A DNA stretch of 32,317 bases. Source: Chara braunii. Lineage: Eukaryota > Streptophyta > Charophyceae > Charales > Characeae. The stretch lies in contig BFEA01000167.1 of assembly GCA_003427395.1 (NCBI GenBank), forward strand, positions 216,597 to 248,913. The letters run 5' to 3'. A program made the position numbers and the translations under genes. The notes under the pieces were generated by a model. It was not told the origin of the DNA, did no database searches, and saw nothing but the letters and a program-made list of their open reading frames with translations. Numbering within the stretch: position 1 is the stretch's first letter; each line of letters starts with the position of its first letter. Positions 1 to 10,407 of this stretch are shown piece after piece.

Positions 1-95
1 CATCATTATCGGCAACACCACCACCATCATCACCCCCACCACCACCACCGCCATCACTGCCATCATTATCGGCAACACCACCACCATCATCACCG
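1..95. repeat. 60-bp tandem repeat, CAC/CAT-rich
   Basis: The stretch 1-34 recurs exactly at 61-94, giving a 60-bp period that probably continues beyond the left edge. Read on the + strand in the frame of the downstream gene it is open and encodes a Pro/Ser-rich low-complexity segment, so it is probably part of that gene's N-terminal region rather than an independent satellite. Confidence 0.75.
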
Positions 96-692
96 CCACC
101 CCCACCGACGTCCTCAGTTGCAGCATCCTCTCAGTCATCTGCATCATTTTCTTCTTCCTCTTCCCCTACTTCTTCCTCAACTTCCTCATCATCGACCTCA
201 TCATCAATGCACTCATGGTCAGATCCACCGTCACAAAGGCCATGTCGGCCGAGGTATACGTTGTTAGATCGATCAATACAGATGCCTCTTCGGCGGAGAC
301 ATTCCCCGTCTCCACAACAGCCTCCAAGACAGCGGCCTCGTTTGTCGTTGAATGGCATGATCACCGCGCCCCCTGCAGGGGTTAGAGATCTGCTCCGACG
401 ACATGCTCGCAACCGTACGGAATGCCATTGTCGCTTTCAGTATACACTAGCAAGGAATAGTGCACATCGAGTCCGATGTCCGCAATGTGGCGATGATTTC
501 TTCAGTGCTCCAGGCTTACGAGTGCACCAGACACGAGGTGCAGCTATTTGTGCAGCGTTTGCACGACTAGCAGCCACCCTGAGCACACATGAGGCTCATC
601 AGCTTCCGATTCCCGCATCTGGTCCACCCAGTTCTCACCCACCTGACCCGCCCCTCTCTCATCCACCTAGCCCCACTTGCTCCCCTGCCTGA
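3..692 (+). pseudogene. N-terminal part of decayed zinc-finger/Josephin/RING gene
   Basis: The frame is open from the left edge to a TGA at 690-692, so the gene starts outside the window; the first ATG inside is at 207. The first ~65 codons are Pro/Ser low complexity. Near 470-555 there is a zinc-finger-like pattern: CPQC, twelve residues, His, six residues, Cys (C2HC type), of the kind used for nucleic-acid binding in many eukaryotic and transposon proteins. A Pro-rich tail follows. The next frame-open block (693-1559) is in the same frame with only the TGA between, so I read both as one original gene. The acidic ORF on the opposite strand (131-412) is the complement of the Ser-rich codons. 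What the zinc finger binds is unknown. Confidence 0.55.
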
Positions 693-1559
693 AATGACAA
701 TGACGTGACTCTTGATTACCTGATGGAGCCCCCGGTTGAAGATCATATCTCTCTGGAGCACATACCGGAGCCAATTGGTCAAGACCACAACGAGTCTCCG
801 CGACCTGTGCAACCTGCAGAATTGAACAAGGATCCCCTTGCTGTAAACGGATCCCCCATGCAACCTGCGGAATCAGACAATGTCATAGCGCTACAGCGAG
901 GGCGTTGTGCGTACTATGCCGTTAATGTATGTCTCCTTGCTTACAATTGCAATCCTTATACTGTTGCTGATTTCGCAGACGTTGTTCGCTGGATAGAAGA
1001 AGAGCACCGTGTTGTCTGCCCAGAGGATGACAGCGCTGCGCCTGGGGTGAACATAGAAGTCATGGCTATGGCATTTATGGGTAGGCGACTGCAATTCCAG
1101 CCTGCTCCACGAAACCACGAGGCAGACACGGATCCGAACATTCGGGCATATATCTTATATCGTTCAAGTAACTTCAGTGCTCTTACCTTTGCAGATAATT
1201 CATGGACCCTATGGGATAGTGGCGGTAGGGTGCACACAGTGGGAAATAGTAACTCTTTCTATCACCAGATCCTGGAGGGTCACTCAGTCTGGCTCGTCAA
1301 TCAGGAACAATATGTCAATGAGCATTTGCAAGCATTGCACCCCCCGGAGAGCAATCCGGCTGATTCTACCACAAACAGTGAAAGGACCTCTCCACAGGAT
1401 GATGGATGTGCCCTCCCGTTGTGTCGTTGCACAGGTGCAGTTCGATTGGCATGTACACGACATAGCCTCTGCTCCGAATTCTATGAAGGGATGGTCGCTG
1501 CTAGCCGCTCACACAAAAATTGTGATCCCGTGTCCTATGCTCATCCCCCCCCCCCCTGA
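693..1559 (+). pseudogene. Josephin-like cysteine protease domain plus start of RING module
   Basis: This block follows in frame after the TGA at 690-692. After ~60 disordered residues comes QRGRCAYYAVN (Cys codon 906-908), which matches the Q-x-G-x-C-A active-site signature of Josephin deubiquitinases. The order of the rest also fits the family: an acidic helix (ADFADVV..EEEH), a helix-strand (INIEVMAM-like), a strand at the catalytic-His position, a W-x-L-x-D-S segment at the Asn/Asp position, and a C-terminal LEGHSVWLV strand. The His position appears to be Asn (SSNFSAL), so hydrolase activity is doubtful; ubiquitin binding could remain. The C-terminus enters a RING-like pattern (C-x4-C...C-x2-H-x2-C) and stops just after a 12-C run at 1545-1556, an obvious frameshift hotspot. 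A papain-like or OTU fold is the main alternative to Josephin. Confidence 0.6.
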
Positions 1560-1795
1560 TTACTTGCCCAGCATGTCGTTGTGGCCTTGATCTGCCATGC
1601 TTAAATAATTGTGCACATTAGCCTTCCATACTAATGACATGTCAGCAACATGCCATGTGTCGTCAATGCTTCCAGGAAGCTGTCATAGAAAGTATGTGTC
1701 TTTACTGCGTGGACTATCCCCTGTGCCATCACCCTCCACATCCTCTCCTAGCGTGCCACATGCGATGTTGGTCATACACCTACGGCAACCGTTGA
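1395..1795 (+). pseudogene. RING-like module pair, copy 1 (frameshifted)
   Basis: The first half (LAC-x2-H-x2-C, then E-x-YEG) is in the Josephin frame. After the C12 run the pattern resumes in another frame at 1565 with CPACRCG, then CLNNCAH, an in-frame TAG at 1619-1621, and a second Cys/His set C-x2-H-x2-C-x2-C (TCQQHAMCRQC), ending at TGA 1793-1795. CPxCR followed by C-x2-H-x2-C-x2-C is the spacing seen in RING E3 ligase zinc-binding domains. A further LACHMRC remnant lies near 1760. Two breaks make this non-functional as assembled; whether both are real or partly sequencing error at the homopolymer cannot be decided here. Confidence 0.5.
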
Positions 1796-1950
1796 CGGAT
1801 CTCCCTCGTTCTTGCCAGACGAACTATGAACACAGCAGTCCGAGGAGGAAAATAGACTTCTATATGAACCACCGGCAGAGCGATGTGCTCATAGTTTATC
1901 ACCACCAGGGCGAGTTGTTGCAGATCATATCCTGCAGCAGCTGAACGCCC

Positions 1951-2308
1951 TTGCATTGGACCGATCCTCCCTGTCGTCGTCTACCCATAGAGAAGGAATA
2001 CTTACCGAGAAAAGCCCAAGAAAGATGCTCCATGCCGTTTTATGATGACCCGTTGGAGATTCAACTGGCATGTGGTTCGCATGCCTTGTGCCGTGAGGAT
2101 TATGAAGGTATAGTCCATGCGAGTTTTTGCTTCCATACGTACGATGACAGTCAGTATTGTACTCATGTACGGCACCCCGACATGTCATGTCCAATTTGTA
2201 GACGGGCTGGAACGGCAATGCCTCTATAATTGTGCTCGACGTGCCTCTGTGTTCCTAGCATGTATGAACCACGTAGCCTGTGACATTTGTCTGCGCCGTG
2301 CCATTTGA
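1951..2308 (+). pseudogene. RING-like module pair, copy 2 (tandem duplicate, frameshifted)
   Basis: This repeats the layout of copy 1. LACGSHALC then E-x-YEGIV and CPICRR lie in one frame (to 2229), and CLYNCAR followed by LACMNHVACDIC continues in a second frame (2117-2308). The shared order of cysteines, histidines and surrounding residues (YEG, CLxNCA, C-x2-H-x2-C) shows duplication of an ancestral double-RING block of roughly 600 bp. The frame break falls at the equivalent place as in copy 1, between CPxCR and the CLxNCA segment. No further coding sequence is seen downstream. Confidence 0.5.
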
Positions 2309-2309
2309 T

Positions 2310-3189
2310 GCAGCAACTGTGACTGCAAAAAAAGTGGATGCGGTGCTTCCATACCCCACACCCGAAACGGTCCTGTTCGGTCAGTAGGGGTGGCCACTCC
2401 GACCCACTCGCCATAGTTCTTTTTGCTAGAGTATTATGTTTCAGCGGTGAATATTTAGAAATATGTGAAACCCGTCATACACCTCTCCCCTGCTCTTTGC
2501 ATGTCATACTATATCCTGCCCTCCACATATCTCCTTCCTTCCCGTTGCCCCTACCTCCCCTGCCCCATACTCCTAGAGAACTCCGCCTTCTATCCCTTAC
2601 CCTCCACCCTTCCCTCCACTCCCTTTGTACTACTAACAAATGCATACGAATGAGCATCATTAAGAGAATAGACGATATGAAGATCAGAAATGAAATAAAC
2701 GGAAGTATGAAGATGAAGGGCGGACACAAAGACTGTATAAGTTGAAGATCTGAAGTGAAATGAACAGGAGTATGAAGCTTTGAAGAGATGCACAGGAGCA
2801 TACCTTCCCTTTTACGTTGCCTCCTGAAATAACGTGCAAGTGGGTCGTGAAGGCACACGGGGATGTGGGCAGCTGGCAGCTGCCGCTCAACCACAATCAA
2901 CGTGGGCAGCAGTAAAAGGGGAGCTGCAAGAACAATGAAAGGGGTACCCCAAGGACAACCAAAAATTTGTCTAATTATAAAATTGCTTTAATATGTCGGA
3001 CATCTCAAATGCTCTCGATGTCTGCAATAGGACAACAATTGCTTTGATTCTGAATCTATTCACCTGGGTGGAATTGGGGCTGTTGTGGGGAAAATCTAAA
3101 ACACACACACACACACGTGTAGTAGTGTATATTTTGAATGTTCTGGCGGTAGATTCATTCGATTTTGCTCATCCTATAGATGGAAGTAG

Positions 3190-3190
<1 letters not shown>
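2310..3190. other. No gene recognised
   Basis: Apart from the 62-bp duplication this stretch contains a C/T-rich segment (2480-2630), a short (AC)n tract near 3100-3116 and no reading frame with recognisable protein features. Confidence 0.5.
2677..2776. repeat. 62-bp tandem duplication, purine-rich
   Basis: The segment 2677-2714 (tgaagatcagaaatgaaat...) recurs with a few differences at 2739-2776. It lies in a region that is otherwise pyrimidine-rich (2480-2630) and has no credible gene. Confidence 0.6.

Positions 3191-3268
<78 letters not shown>
3191..3268. repeat. Compound microsatellite (CT)30(AT)9
   Basis: CT dinucleotides run 3191-3250 and switch directly to AT 3251-3268, ending at an unresolved N (3269). 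The N probably marks a collapsed or unresolved array. Confidence 0.95.
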
Positions 3269-3413
3269 NCCGTGTTCTTAGCACATTCCTGTCCCTTGCG
3301 CCGTCTTTGCCCCTATCGCCTTGTTCTCTCGTTGTTGTCTCTCGCGCCATCGCGTTCTTCTCCCGTTACTGTCTCTCGCGCCATCTTCGTCGACTTCACC
3401 TTCGAGAACCGTC

Positions 3414-3518
<105 letters not shown>

Positions 3519-3569
3519 AAATTGGACCTACGGGCCCCGTTTTTTTTTTTTTTTCGTGGTTTAGATAGT

Positions 3570-6500
3570 TAAACATGGGGGCAAAAAGATCCCCAACGCC
3601 GAAAGAAAAAAAAAAACCTACAGTGATGCGCTGGGGGCGCCCAGTGGCCAACCGGATGAGACAACCAACCTAGTTAAGAGTACCATTGCCATCACACACA
3701 GGTTTAATGATACCCTTACCTGCTTTTGAAGAAGAAGACCTTCACGCGCGTGTGCTGCTCCAACCCACTGCGGTGAAGCTAGTTTGACCAGTTACGCAGA
3801 GGAGTTTGGGAATGGAGGTGTGTACGGATGCCCCGATATGTCCCAACACGTCTGGAATCCTCTGGTTCACGTGAAATGTACTTCCTTTTTATTCTGCGAC
3901 ACTGAAAAGCATCTAGGAACTGCATGCCCACTTCATCTGGTGTACTATTCTTTCGCCTTTCCCCAATCCTTGTAAAGGAAAAAGTGGGTCTCGCATATGG
4001 CCCCTGGTTGGGCCCAACAGAAAGTGAAACGGTGGAAGGTACCGGCCGAAGGCGCAGCGATGGAGGAGAAGTTCCCGAAGAGGCTCTTTTGTTTTTCGAT
4101 CATGCGAGTATGGGGCCGGGAACTTGTGCAGGAGGGGGGAGGTCACAGTACAAAGATTCGGGGAACACAGCCGAATTGCGTGAAGTGCTTCCCCCCACCC
4201 ACCCATCGCATGTGTATTGGAGATTGCACGGGCGGGCGCCCATGGATCTGGGAAGTTTCCCTTTCGTTGGAGCGATGTCGTACCAAATACCCTTACAAGG
4301 GTATTTGGCGTGCTTTCTGCAAGTCACACCAGTGCAGCATCGTCCATTTGCTGGCACGCATGCGGGAGGAAGTTTAGATCTTCGCCCAGGTGAGTGGTGC
4401 ACATGGGGTATTGAAGGCGAGGTGCAACTATGTGCGGCCTAGGTGTTCGTGTCGTCGCAGCGGAACGTGCGGACCTTAGCCCCATTATTTTTATTTATTT
4501 TTTGTGTCCCCTCGCGTTATTCTTATTTTTATGATTATTATTTTTATTATTATTATTCCTAATCTTATTTTTACTAATGCCTTTGACCCCGTGATCAGTT
4601 TCGAGGCCGATGTCGGGACCAACGGGCTTGACCCAGTTGCTACGTAGCCGGACACAGGGTGCCGACGAAAATCCTCCATCCTACCTGCGTCGAAATACGG
4701 ACCAAAGAGGTCAACGAACGTTAGAGTGGTGGGGTCCATGGTCATGGCTTCCCTCGCTTCCAAACAGGAGAGCGCCAATAGCCTAAAAGTGGAAGGGAAT
4801 TGGAGAATATTTTGAGCGGGTTTGTGGGACTGTAGCCCGAGGGTGGCGGGAGTCGCTGCGGGTGCACCATATGTCGGCCACGATCTGTTGTGAGAGGTTT
4901 TTGAGTGTGAGCATGCCCGCTGGGTCCCACAAGATAGTGAACTCGCGTGCGCACAGGGAGGCACTAAGCGGAGGCCCGCAGCGGTACTAGCTGTAGCTGT
5001 CGTTCCCACGGAACCTGCCCCCACTTCAGTCTTCAAAGTTCTCATTTGAATATTTGCTACTACCACCAAGATCTGCACTGGGACCCACTTCACCTAGCTT
5101 GCGTTGCAAGCGTACACAGTGGGCCTGCATCCTCCACTGGGTACCGCGTCGGAGCCACCTCTACAGTGTCGCAGTTTGTAGGCTGCAGTACCATTCGCTG
5201 CCGGGCGGATCGTTTTCAGTAGGCGAGTTACACTCTGCTTGGGGGATTTCGACTTGCATGACCACCATCCTCCTGTCTGTGTTACTAGGCGCCGTTGTAG
5301 CGCATAGGATAGCGCAGGGGGAATTCGAGCGTGAGAAAGGAACGGATCAGAGGCTGCATGCAGCGGCGAAGAGAAAGAAAAGGAAGAATGGACCTAGGCG
5401 CGAATTTGCGTTGGGTACATTCAACAATAAAAGAGACGAAGATGGCGGGGACGAGGGGAGGAGTTCGACATGGCGGGCCATAGATCAAATAGATCACCCG
5501 ATTCTCTATGGAATCGGTCAAGCCAAGGAGCAAGATTGGGGTTTCGAAGTGTCACGAATCCAATGGCGCAGTCGGATTTTGTGGAGGGATAATCAACTTT
5601 GTGCTACGAGGGTTACTCGCTGCACGGATGTGGTATGAAGGTTGGCTTTATGCATGAGGGAAGCGGGGTACGTACCTGACCAGTTTTTCAGGAGTAGGTG
5701 CATTCACATTTTTGCATGCTTGGAGAGTGTCGGGACACTCGTGGCTCCTGATGGTTAGTTGTCGTGCAACTTCTAGCGTCCCCCTGCAGGGATATCAATC
5801 GAGTCCGGGGTATGGCTCTTACGGTCTTACCCCCCTCGCATGCATAGAGCCAGGATCTTGGCCAAATACGTTAGTGGAATAAGGAGGAGTAAAGTGAAGA
5901 GTCAAGAAGACGAGGGAAATGCTTGGAGGGGAATATCTGAGGAGAAAAGATTGTAGGATACCTGCCTACAGCAAGTCAAGGACAGTGGGCACATGAGTCA
6001 GCACAGTGTACAGAGAGAGTGAGGTGAGGATGATGATGTGAGAATACGTACTTGGTCACGGCGGCAGTCTGCACAATCGACATCTGCATACGCTTTGACT
6101 GGTGCAACTATCCGTATCCTTGTTCAAAGTCGGCTTCTCAACCACGCTGCTATCTTACTTATGAGCCGGCTAGGAGTCATACTATTGTGGATTGCAGGTG
6201 AAGCAAGAGCGGTATTATTGTTGTTCTTAACAGAGGTATGACAGCCGTACCCGTGTTCTGGTGTTGAAGTGCAGCGAGGAGCCGATGTGCCAGAGTTCAC
6301 CACGGTTTTGACCGGGTGCAGCCAACCCAAATGAGGTGCAGCAGGTGCAACGATAGGTGCGGCCAAGACAGAGAGAAAGATGAGGATGATAATGGGCGGA
6401 CACGTACCCAGTCTTGGCTCCAGTTTGCATAATTGAGACCCTCATTTGTTTCAGTTTGCTGCTACTGCGGTCAACGGGCTGCCTCATTGGCAGTCGTGCA

Positions 6501-7420
6501 GGGCAGAATAGCAGAGAAGAAGGGGAGGTACACCTACATTCAAGAAAAACTGGACTTTGCGACGTCCCGGTAGCTCATCTCACAAAGGCTCGGACCGTTG
6601 GTCTGTGCAGGGCTGTTAATGCTACGTTCGAATAAAGGGCAGGGGAAACTACAACAAGCTAAATTGTTGATGTTTCCGTCTAGAAACCCGTTTGTTTCAG
6701 CCTGTGTGATGGAATGTTGTTATTGGGCGGTTGAGTGTTGTTGAACTGCCCAACACACTGTTGTTGCGATGAAGGGAAGTGAAGGTGTTGTTTGACGCCA
6801 TGTTTGGATTTGAGTGCTACTAATCGGAGCGAGAATGGTTGTGAGGCGGCGTTGAGTTGGTGTTGGTTACTACTAAGGTGCTCTACTGTTGCACGCGATT
6901 GCTGCGGGGCATTTTGCGTCGCTGAGTGTTATGGTGATTCATGGTGATAGGAGACTCGTTGTTGGGCAAGAGGGTTACCGTTGTAACTTAGAGGTTTGTC
7001 AGAGTGTCGACTGTTTAGCGTTTTGATTGCGACTTGACCAGCATAGTGCGTTTTTGGCTGCTATTGCGGGGTCCTCAAGCGCGACAAGGCAATAAGGCCC
7101 TCTCACGCGAGTCTGCCTGCACCATCCTTGGATCTGAGAGACTTAAACCTTTCTCCTTCTACCCTTCTCACTCTCAGTCTGGTCTTTTGGTCCGGAGAGG
7201 AAGGCAGCGGGCGGGATTCCAACTCGTAATCCGTGCCAAGGCCTCTGTGGGAGGTTGCCCCACCGATTGCGGGAGTTTTGTCGGAACCTAGACGAGGTTC
7301 TGGAGGCAGGGAAATACGAGGTAAATCTTCATCTCCTTCTCTCAACCCAGATAAAACCCTTACATGTACATCTTTCTATGGTTTGATTGAGTATAATGTA
7401 TGCATCTCATATTAACTTTA
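3570..7420. other. No recognisable gene; several unassigned ORFs
   Basis: The longest open frames are 3924-4442 (+, 172 codons), 3997-4377 (+, 126), 4491-5093 (-, 200) and 5054-5638 (+, 194). None shows a domain I recognise. The region is GC-rich where the long frames lie, which lengthens chance ORFs, and frames on both strands overlap. A strong 5' splice-site consensus (CAG|GTGAGT) is at 4388-4395, but no partner exon is evident. 4490-4560 is T/A-rich. Beyond 5640 only short frames occur. Confidence 0.4.
4283..4308. repeat. Near-perfect inverted repeat, 12-bp arms
   Basis: Arms CCAAATACCCTT and AAGGGTATTTGG are separated by two bases. It could form a short hairpin or be a dyad protein site. 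It sits inside overlapping unassigned ORFs and nothing else supports a role. Confidence 0.6.
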
Positions 7421-7582
7421 CTTTTGACTTTCAGAACATGAATCATATTTAAGTAAAGGAAGGCATGCGTAATCTCAGTTTCATTTTTGTTGTTGGTTTG
7501 AAGTCAGATTGTAAAAAAGATTTTACATTGGGGGAAGGCGGAAGGAAGGTGGTTTTGCGTGCAATTATATGGGTCAACCAAA

Positions 7583-8440
7583 GGTTGAACATTGTTTTTA
7601 AGTTGAATGGCTCAGTGTTATGTTTAATTATGACTGCCTGGAGGATCAAACAATTGTTCCTAAGTTGGATGGTTTGGTTGCTCTGACTTGCAAGGGTTGT
7701 TTGTGCTTGTTTTTTAGGGATCAAGCAATTGTTCCATAAGTTTGGATGACTTGGTTTCCTTGTTTTATTTGGGGGCACTGGTTTTTCAAATGATCTGTAT
7801 AATTCTATATGGGACGCTGGGCCCGGTTCCCAGCACGTGCTGCTCCCCACGAATAGATTGGAACATTTGTCCCAAAAAAAAAAAAAAAAAAAAAAAAAAG
7901 GTTTCTGTTGTTTCTTTTGTTTTTGAAAGAGGGAGTTTGAACAATTATTCTATAAGATTGGATGACTTGAACTTCTTCTTGTTTTATTCTGAGGGAGGAT
8001 CAAGTGAAGGACTAGACAATTGTTCCATAAGATTGGATGGTTTGGTGTGGAGCCACGCATATGCTGGAACCAAAAAGATAAATGTTGTTTATATTCTTAT
8101 ACTATTTTACTTATGAACAAGTTAGTCAGACAATTGTCTCGAAGTTGGATGGTCTGACTATAGCTTATCACAAATTGAAAAGAGTATTAATTAAGAGTAA
8201 ACTGGTGGTAAGAAGCGGCAGGTTGAACCTTATTTCTAAGTTGAACAGCTCAGTTATACGCTACCTTAAAAGACTAAGTACAAAGAGATATATATAACTC
8301 AATTATTTTAAATAGTTCAGGGCGACTAAGTTGGATGACCTAGTCACATGCCCAAAGAAGAGAAAAGTTGTGGTGCCTTGTGTTTGTGTATATTCAATGG
8401 TTGACCTAGACAGTTGTTCCTAAGTTGGATGGTCTAGCTT
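7583..8440 (+). repeat. Nine-copy interspersed motif array
   Basis: A ~35-bp motif, roughly (g)acaattgttccTAAGTTGGATGGtctg, recurs at about 7583, 7641, 7718, 7931, 8011, 8121, 8219, 8317 and 8401, always on the + strand. Typical spacing is 60-110 bp; the one 213-bp gap holds an A26 tract. The copies near 7583 and 8219 form a subtype (ggttgaac...AAGTTGAA...gctcagtta). Between copies the sequence is unrelated or highly diverged. This is either an old diverged satellite or a cluster of protein-binding sites. Confidence 0.7.
7790..7899 (+). mobile_element. Possible truncated retroposon with A26 tail
   Basis: An uninterrupted A26 run (7874-7899) follows a GC-richer segment (7810-7870) and lies in the only oversized gap of the motif array, as expected if a short poly(A)-tailed retroposon inserted there. 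I could not identify flanking target-site duplications, so an expanded A tract remains possible. Confidence 0.3.
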
Positions 8441-8724
8441 TACGCCTTATGTAAGCTGGGTGTAGGGGATAAATCATTGAAAGACTATGAACTATTGTTG
8501 ATAAGGTTATCTTCGAGGTTGGTGAGAGTACTTACCACTGTGGTTTAGACTTGCATGTGGCTGAGTGAGAGCTTTACTTAGTCTGAGTTTCAGTTTGATA
8601 AGTAGTTGCTTTAAATGCTCGCCACGTGCTAGAGTTATATGAGTTGGTTCAATTCCTACATTTTCTGAGTTAACTTTTTTCACATAGGTCAATTCTCATA
8701 TTTTCTGGAATCATTTGTTATATT

Positions 8725-9062
8725 TGGCTTTGTATAAATCTTGGAAAGGTACTTCTAAGGGAAGCGATGCCGAAAAATCGACAAAACGAAGGAGTTAGTA
8801 AAATCTGACTTTTCAAAGTTCATTTTTTATCTAAGTTTATATCTGGGTTAGTGAAACTCTGGAAAACCTTCTTTTCTAGCGGAAGTGTTGTCCGCATTTT
8901 CACTAATTCAGAGAGTGCTATAAAATTTGACTTTCTAGAATTAATGACTATTTCAGTTTTCATATACGAGCTAGTATAAATTCTGAGAAAACACTATTCT
9001 TATGGGAAACGCTGCCAAAACTTTTCTTAGTTTAAAGGAGTTATATTATATTTTGACAGGTG
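8725..9062 (+). repeat. Three degenerate ~120-bp tandem repeats
   Basis: Units start near 8725, 8848 and 8968. Each contains, in order, a taGT(A/G)(A/T)AA(C/T)TCTgg-like start, a (G)GGAAgcGnTGcCg block, an aaggAGTTA / gagTGCTATaaaa-TTTGACTTT block, and a Pyr-rich end. Old satellite or LTR-derived sequence; no coding capacity seen. Confidence 0.55.
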
Positions 9063-9867
9063 ACGATTCTGACGATCAACTCTGCATAGAGGAGGTTCTG
9101 CCATAAGTCTACCATTTCTTGGGTACTGGTTTAGAGATAGACTTAAACTTAGTTAGTAGGGGAAACTTGAGTGAGAATGTGCTATGGAGATTCATTTCCC
9201 ATACACTGATTGTCTAGTCTTGGGAATTGATTTGTTTTGTGTTACAGGTTCTCTTGATTGTTTCGATTCAGGATTTAGACTAGTTTCAGCTTGATCCCAC
9301 GATGATCATCTTCTATTATCACTGATAACAGATCGGTTGGTTGATCGTCGATTTGTCGGCTCACGGCACAACCGTGCTTTCACATGTACCTTAACCCTGA
9401 GATTTGACGTGTTTTATTGAGGGTTCCGCCATACTTTTTTTAATGGTCATTATTAAAGAGCTGATGAGTTTTATGAAAAATTAGACAATGAGGCGTGGTT
9501 TGAGTTACTAAGAACAGTAAAGTTGACCACATTGATATATGGCAATGTGGCGTTCGTTTGTGTTTGTGTTTTATGCAGGTTGGTGTTTTGAAACCTATCT
9601 ACAAACCATACTTTGAAGGCAGTGAGAATGACAACCACCTCTCACACGATCTGCATATTTGACGGATTTATTTTTCCCTTTCTTTATTTTACCTCGAGTT
9701 CTGATTTGATATATGGGTATTGGGATGTTTATTTATTTACAGGATGATTTTGTTTGTTAATTATTATAATTGGACGTTGAAGTCCGTGACAACCGTCAAG
9801 TCGAACCCCTTGACCTCTCTTCAGACCATGGATGATGGCGATGGTCTTCATGGCCGTAAGTGAATGA

Positions 9868-9958
9868 CTGCTACCACAGGCTTGAACCTGTGTACCACCC
9901 ACTCTCCGCAAGGTGCAGAAGAGAGTGTGGTTCTCAACCGCTTTGACGGTTGGTTAGC
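9868..9958 (-). ncRNA. tRNA-like sequence (degenerate tRNA or SINE head)
   Basis: On the - strand a T-arm-like hairpin CACAGG-TTCAAGC-CTGTG (9892-9875) matches the Pol III B-box consensus GGTTCRANNC. Upstream, AAGCGGTTGAGAACC resembles a D-arm/A-box, and CACTCTC...GAGAGTG could form an anticodon-position stem with an oversized loop. A second B-box-like hairpin (GTCAAG-loop-CTTGAC, 9814-9795) follows about 80 bases downstream. No clean cloverleaf or anticodon, so a pseudo-tRNA or tRNA-derived SINE is likelier than an active tRNA gene. Confidence 0.3.
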
Positions 9959-10151
9959 GTCGAGAGATTAACCCCTCAAGGCGCATGTCAGCCGACACTT
10001 GAGTGTCGAACGTGACCCTCGAGACTATCGAGGACGACACGATTATGAGTACTACATAGTACTCCATGATTGCAATTGCTTGCGTATGCTACCATAGCGA
10101 GTCGGTATGGGAAAACCCTGCGTCAACGTGGTTTTGTTTTAAGTTTCGCGC

Positions 10152-10209
10152 TGTCGCACTTTTTCCAGTCGGGCCACTTCGGGCGACCGGAGAGCCAACA
10201 GGCTGTCAC
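10152..10209 (+). repeat. LTR terminal segment A, left copy
   Basis: The 57-58-bp sequence from TGTCGCACTTTTTCC to GGCTGTCAC recurs in the same window orientation at 30041-30098 with one mismatch seen. At 30041 it is the end of the 5' LTR next to the primer site. The preceding bases (...tttcgcgc) are taken to be host flank. Confidence 0.85.
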
Positions 10210-10380
10210 TCAACCCTGGCAATACTCAGATAAATGTTTTGTTTTTGGCAGTGCTCAGGACTTGGAACAGCGCACTGATTAGTGCCCAGAGCTTCGGACA
10301 GCGTTCAATTATTGTTTAGTCATCACCCAATTTTCCTTTCTAAGTCCTCGGACAATATCCAGATAACGATCTGGCAACAT

Positions 10381-10407
10381 CCAATTGGAACTAAGACAGT
10401 ATTTAAG
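10381..10407 (+). promoter_or_regulatory. Putative LTR promoter (CCAATTGG + TATTTAAG)
   Basis: CCAATTGG at 10381-10388 and a TATA-like TATTTAAG at 10400-10407 are identical in the other LTR core (32129-32122 and 32110-32103). A transcription start about 30 bp downstream would fall in the tcagcttctcagtcag segment. Confidence 0.5.

Larger units (their letters stand above)
8441..10151. other. Non-coding stretch left of the retrotransposon
   Basis: Apart from the ~120-bp repeats and a tRNA-like segment near 9900 I find no gene. The longest frame (9729-9911, -) overlaps the tRNA-like sequence and has no protein-like features. The retroelement boundary follows at 10152. Confidence 0.4.

Noticed and set aside
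131-412. Acidic 93-codon ORF on the - strand
   Set aside because: It is the complement of Ser-rich codons of the + strand gene, which is open over a much longer distance and has domain features.
4388-4395. Strong splice donor CAG|GTGAGT
   Set aside because: No convincing exon on either side and no matching acceptor with a coding continuation.
4491-5638. Two ~200-codon ORFs on opposite strands
   Set aside because: No recognisable motif, low-complexity ends, GC-rich context; not called as genes, only listed as unassigned.
7211-7225. B-box-like GAGTTGGAATCCCGC on the - strand
   Set aside because: One key base differs from consensus and no A-box was found at the right distance.
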